NCBI GenBank assembly: GCA_041859375.1
Contig: JBHEKP010000302.1
Location: 1 to 5,445 of the forward strand
DNA length: 5,445 bases
Origin: JBHEKP01 sp041859375
GTDB taxonomy: Bacteria > Hydrogenedentota > Hydrogenedentia > Hydrogenedentales > CAITNO01
Direction of reading: 5' to 3'
In this document: in pieces, positions 3,131 to 5,445 of the stretch
Numbering within the stretch: the stretch's first letter is position 1
How the letters are laid out: every line of letters begins with the position of its first letter
Translations under genes and position numbers: made by a program
Notes under the pieces: model-generated
The model's input: only the letters and a program-made list of their open reading frames with translations
The model's database searches: none
What the model was told of the DNA's origin: nothing

Positions 3131-5445
3131 ATGAACGAAGCGGAAACGAGAGCGGAGCACATTGATCCCGCGCTTGCGGCGGCGGGCTGGGGCGTCGTGG
3201 AGGGCAGCCGCATCCACCGGGAGTACCGCATCGCGCCGGGGCGGCTGCAGGGCGGCGGCAGGCGGAACAAGCCGGAGATCGCCGACTATGTGCTGGTGCA
3301 CCGCAACCTGAAGCTGGCGGTGGTGGAGGCAAAGGCGTGGGACGCGCCGCACACGGAGGGGGTGGCACAGGCGAAGCAGTACGCCAAAAAACTCGCCGTC
3401 CGCTTCGCCTATGCGACGAACGGACAGAAGATTTACGGCATCGACATGGACACGGGCGCGGAGGGCGACACGGCCCAATATCCCGGCCCGGAGGAACTGT
3501 GGGCGCGCACCTTTGCGGAGCAGAACGAGTGGCGCGACCGCTTTGCGGAGGTGCCCTATGAGGACAAGGGCGGCAGCCACGGGGCGCGGTACTATCAGGA
3601 CACCGCCATCCAGAACGTGATGGAGGCGGTGGCCGGGGGACGGGAGCGCATCCTGCTGACACTGGCGACGGGCACGGGCAAGACCTTCATCGCGTTTCAG
3701 ATTGCATGGAAGCTGTTCCACAGCCGGTGGAACCTGAACCGGGACGGCCAGCGCCGCCCGCGCATTTTGTTCCTCGCCGACCGCAACATCCTGGCCGACC
3801 AGGCGTACAACGCCTTTTCCGCGTTCCCGGAGGACGCCATGGTGCGGATTGCGCCGGACGACATCCGCAGGAAGGGCAGGGTGCCCAAAAACGGGAGCAT
3901 CTTCTTCACCATTTTCCAGACCTTCATGTGCGGCCCCCCGGTGGAGGGTGTGCCGTCCCCCTATTTTGGCGACTACCCGCCGGACTTCTTCGACCTGATC
4001 ATCATCGACGAGTGCCACCGGGGCGGTGCCAACGACGAGGGCAACTGGCGCGGCATCATGGAATACTTCACCCCCGCCGTGCAGTTGGGCCTGACCGCCA
4101 CGCCCAGGCGCAGGGAGAACGCGGACACCTACAAGTATTTCGGCGAGCCGGTGTTCGTGTATTCGCTCAAGGACGGCATCAACGACGGGTTCCTGACGCC
4201 GTTCAAGGTGCGGCAGATTTCGACGACGCTGGATGAGTACGTGTACACCCCCGACGACGTGCTGGTGGAGGGCGAGGTGGAGACGGGCAGGCGGTACACG
4301 GAAAAGGACTTCAACAAGATCATCGAGATCAAGGAGCGCGAGGTGTACCGGGTGCGGCTGTTCATGGACATGATCGACCAGCGGGAGAAGACGCTGGTGT
4401 TCTGCGCCACGCAGTTGCATGCGCTGGCGGTGCGCGACCTCGTCAACCAGTTGAAGACCAGCACGGACCCGGACTACTGCCACCGGGTGACCGCCGACGA
4501 CGGGAAGCTGGGCGACCAGTGGCTGCGCGACTTTCAGGACAACGAAAAGAGCATTCCGACCATCCTGACGACGTCGCAGAAGCTGTCCACCGGCGTGGAC
4601 GCCCGGAACGTGCGCAACATCGTGCTGATGCGCCCCGTCAACTCCATGATCGAGTTCAAGCAGATCATCGGACGCGGCACCCGGCTCTACGACGGCAAGG
4701 ACTACTTCACCATCTACGACTTTGTGAAGGCGCACCACCAATTCAACAACCCGGAATGGGACGGGGAGCCGGAGGATCCGGGGGAGCCGGTGGACTGCCC
4801 GAAGTGCGGCTGTTCCCCTTGCATCTGTGAAAAAGAACCGGCACCGCCCTGCCCCGACTGCGGCGAGCGCCCCTGCGTCTGTGAAAAGGGGCCCTGCCCC
4901 GTGTGCGGCAAGGTGCGGTGCGTGTGCGGGAAGAAGGAGCGGATCAGGATTAAACTGGCCGACGGCAAGGTGCGCTGCCTCCAGCACATGACGGCGACGA
5001 CCTTCTGGCACCCCGACGGCACGCCCATGTCGTCGCGGCAGTTCATGGAGTCGCTCTTCGGCAGGCTGCCGGAGTTCTTCCGGGACGAGGAGGAGCTGCG
5101 CCTCATCTGGAGCGCCCCGGACACGCGCAAAAAACTGCTGCGGGGGCTGGAGGAGAAGGGCTTCGGCCGGGAACAACTGGAGGAGATGCAGCGGATCATC
5201 GACGCGGAGAAGAGCGACCTCTTCGACGTGCTGGCCCATGTGGCCTACGCGTTGCCGCCGCTGACCCGCGAGGAGCGGGCCGTGCGCGCCAGGGCGCTGA
5301 TCAACAACCGGTTCGGCACGCGCCAGCGGGTGTTTCTGGAATTTGTGCTGGCCCATTACGTGCGCGAGGGCGTGGACGAGCTGGACCAGGAAAAGCTGAC
5401 GCCGCTGCTGCGCCTGAAATACCACGACTCCATCGCGGACGCCGT
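3131..5445 (+). CDS. hsdR: Type I restriction endonuclease subunit HsdR (3' end cut by window)
   Basis: 771 full codons are present and the frame runs off the window. HsdR drives ATP-dependent DNA translocation and cleaves unmethylated DNA when bound to HsdM and HsdS. The N-terminal nuclease domain shows a PD-(D/E)xK pattern: Asp52, then Glu66-Ala67-Lys68. A glutamine in YYQDTAI (Q156) suits the Q-motif, followed by Walker A ATGTGKT (179-185), DEAD-box motif II DECH (293-296), motif III LTATP (321-325) and motif VI QIIGRGTR (511-518). The C-terminal region (about 605 on) resembles the EcoEI-type HsdR C-terminal domain: TFWHPDGTPMS, WSAPDTRKKLL, IIDAEKSDLFDVLA, LDQEKLTPLLRLKYH. From the usual length of this type, only a few tens of residues are missing. 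The insert at 556-599 is rich in cysteine (listed separately). All key motifs are intact, so restriction activity is expected. Confidence 0.95.
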   Translation, partial: MNEAETRAEHIDPALAAAGWGVVEGSRIHREYRIAPGRLQGGGRRNKPEIADYVLVHRNLKLAVVEAKAWDAPHTEGVAQAKQYAKKLAVRFAYATNGQKIYGIDMDTGAEGDTAQYPGPEELWARTFAEQNEWRDRFAEVPYEDKGGSHGARYYQDTAIQNVMEAVAGGRERILLTLATGTGKTFIAFQIAWKLFHSRWNLNRDGQRRPRILFLADRNILADQAYNAFSAFPEDAMVRIAPDDIRRKGRVPKNGSIFFTIFQTFMCGPPVEGVPSPYFGDYPPDFFDLIIIDECHRGGANDEGNWRGIMEYFTPAVQLGLTATPRRRENADTYKYFGEPVFVYSLKDGINDGFLTPFKVRQISTTLDEYVYTPDDVLVEGEVETGRRYTEKDFNKIIEIKEREVYRVRLFMDMIDQREKTLVFCATQLHALAVRDLVNQLKTSTDPDYCHRVTADDGKLGDQWLRDFQDNEKSIPTILTTSQKLSTGVDARNVRNIVLMRPVNSMIEFKQIIGRGTRLYDGKDYFTIYDFVKAHHQFNNPEWDGEPEDPGEPVDCPKCGCSPCICEKEPAPPCPDCGERPCVCEKGPCPVCGKVRCVCGKKERIRIKLADGKVRCLQHMTATTFWHPDGTPMSSRQFMESLFGRLPEFFRDEEELRLIWSAPDTRKKLLRGLEEKGFGREQLEEMQRIIDAEKSDLFDVLAHVAYALPPLTREERAVRARALINNRFGTRQRVFLEFVLAHYVREGVDELDQEKLTPLLRLKYHDSIADA
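4796..4927 (+). other. Cysteine-rich insert in HsdR: three CPxCGxxxCxC units
   Basis: Residues 556-599 of HsdR contain 13 cysteines in 44 residues, arranged as three 11-residue units: CPKCGCSPCIC (556-566), CPDCGERPCVC (574-584) and CPVCGKVRCVC (589-599). Each unit has four cysteines in the same places, enough for one zinc or other metal site; the first has one extra. The units also resemble each other at DNA level (TGCCC...TGCGGC...TGC...TG), so they probably arose by duplication. The insert sits between the end of the motor domain and the C-terminal domain, just after an acidic, proline-containing linker (544-554). Metal binding is inferred from the cysteine pattern alone. Confidence 0.8.

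Noticed and set aside
3053..5425. 790-codon open frame on the minus strand opposite hsdR
   Set aside because: It is a shadow of the GC-rich hsdR frame: its translation is rich in H, V, L, R and P without any recognisable domain, while the + strand has all HsdR motifs.

Overview
The window holds most of a chromosomal type I restriction-modification locus, all on the + strand, in the order hsdM (3' end only), hsdS, fic, hsdR (cut by the window end). The coding sequence is mostly GC-rich. The hsdS-fic spacer carries low-complexity dispersed repeats (variants of TTTGCGCCTTTGCG and TGTTCCGTGTGTTCCGTG, and a GC-rich hairpin GGGCGGAC...GTCCGCCC). From memory, repeats of this style are common in Planctomycetota, Verrucomicrobiota, Lentisphaerota and Hydrogenedentota genomes, often from metagenomes. 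That placement is an inference and no gene here fixes the taxon.

Layout. Positions 1-223 encode the last 73 residues of the HsdM methyltransferase, joined to hsdS by an ATGA stop/start overlap. Positions 220-1395 encode a complete two-TRD HsdS specificity subunit; its first recognition domain is much more AT-rich than its flanks, which suggests a swapped-in cassette. Positions 1396-1888 have no intact gene. They hold two near-identical 53-bp direct repeats, an inverted piece of the same repeat, two hairpins and, at 1778-1860, a broken copy of the 5' end of hsdR. Positions 1889-3019 encode a complete class II Fic protein with an intact active site and an intact inhibitory motif. Positions 3016-3109 are a symmetric array of six 10-bp motifs (TGAGACACAA) in alternating orientation, ending 21 bp before hsdR. 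Positions 3131-5445 encode nearly all of an HsdR translocase/endonuclease with a cysteine-rich insert of three CPxCGxxxCxC units.

How the parts may work together. HsdM and HsdS form the methylase, and adding HsdR gives the restriction complex. The Fic protein sits where other type I loci can carry accessory genes, and it could act as a second line of defence or as a partner of the complex (inference). The duplicated hsdR start on both sides of fic indicates that fic and its downstream array arrived as a unit, probably by recombination between hsdR alleles. The array is the most unusual element. It lies between the fic stop codon and the hsdR ribosome binding site, so it is well placed to control hsdR.
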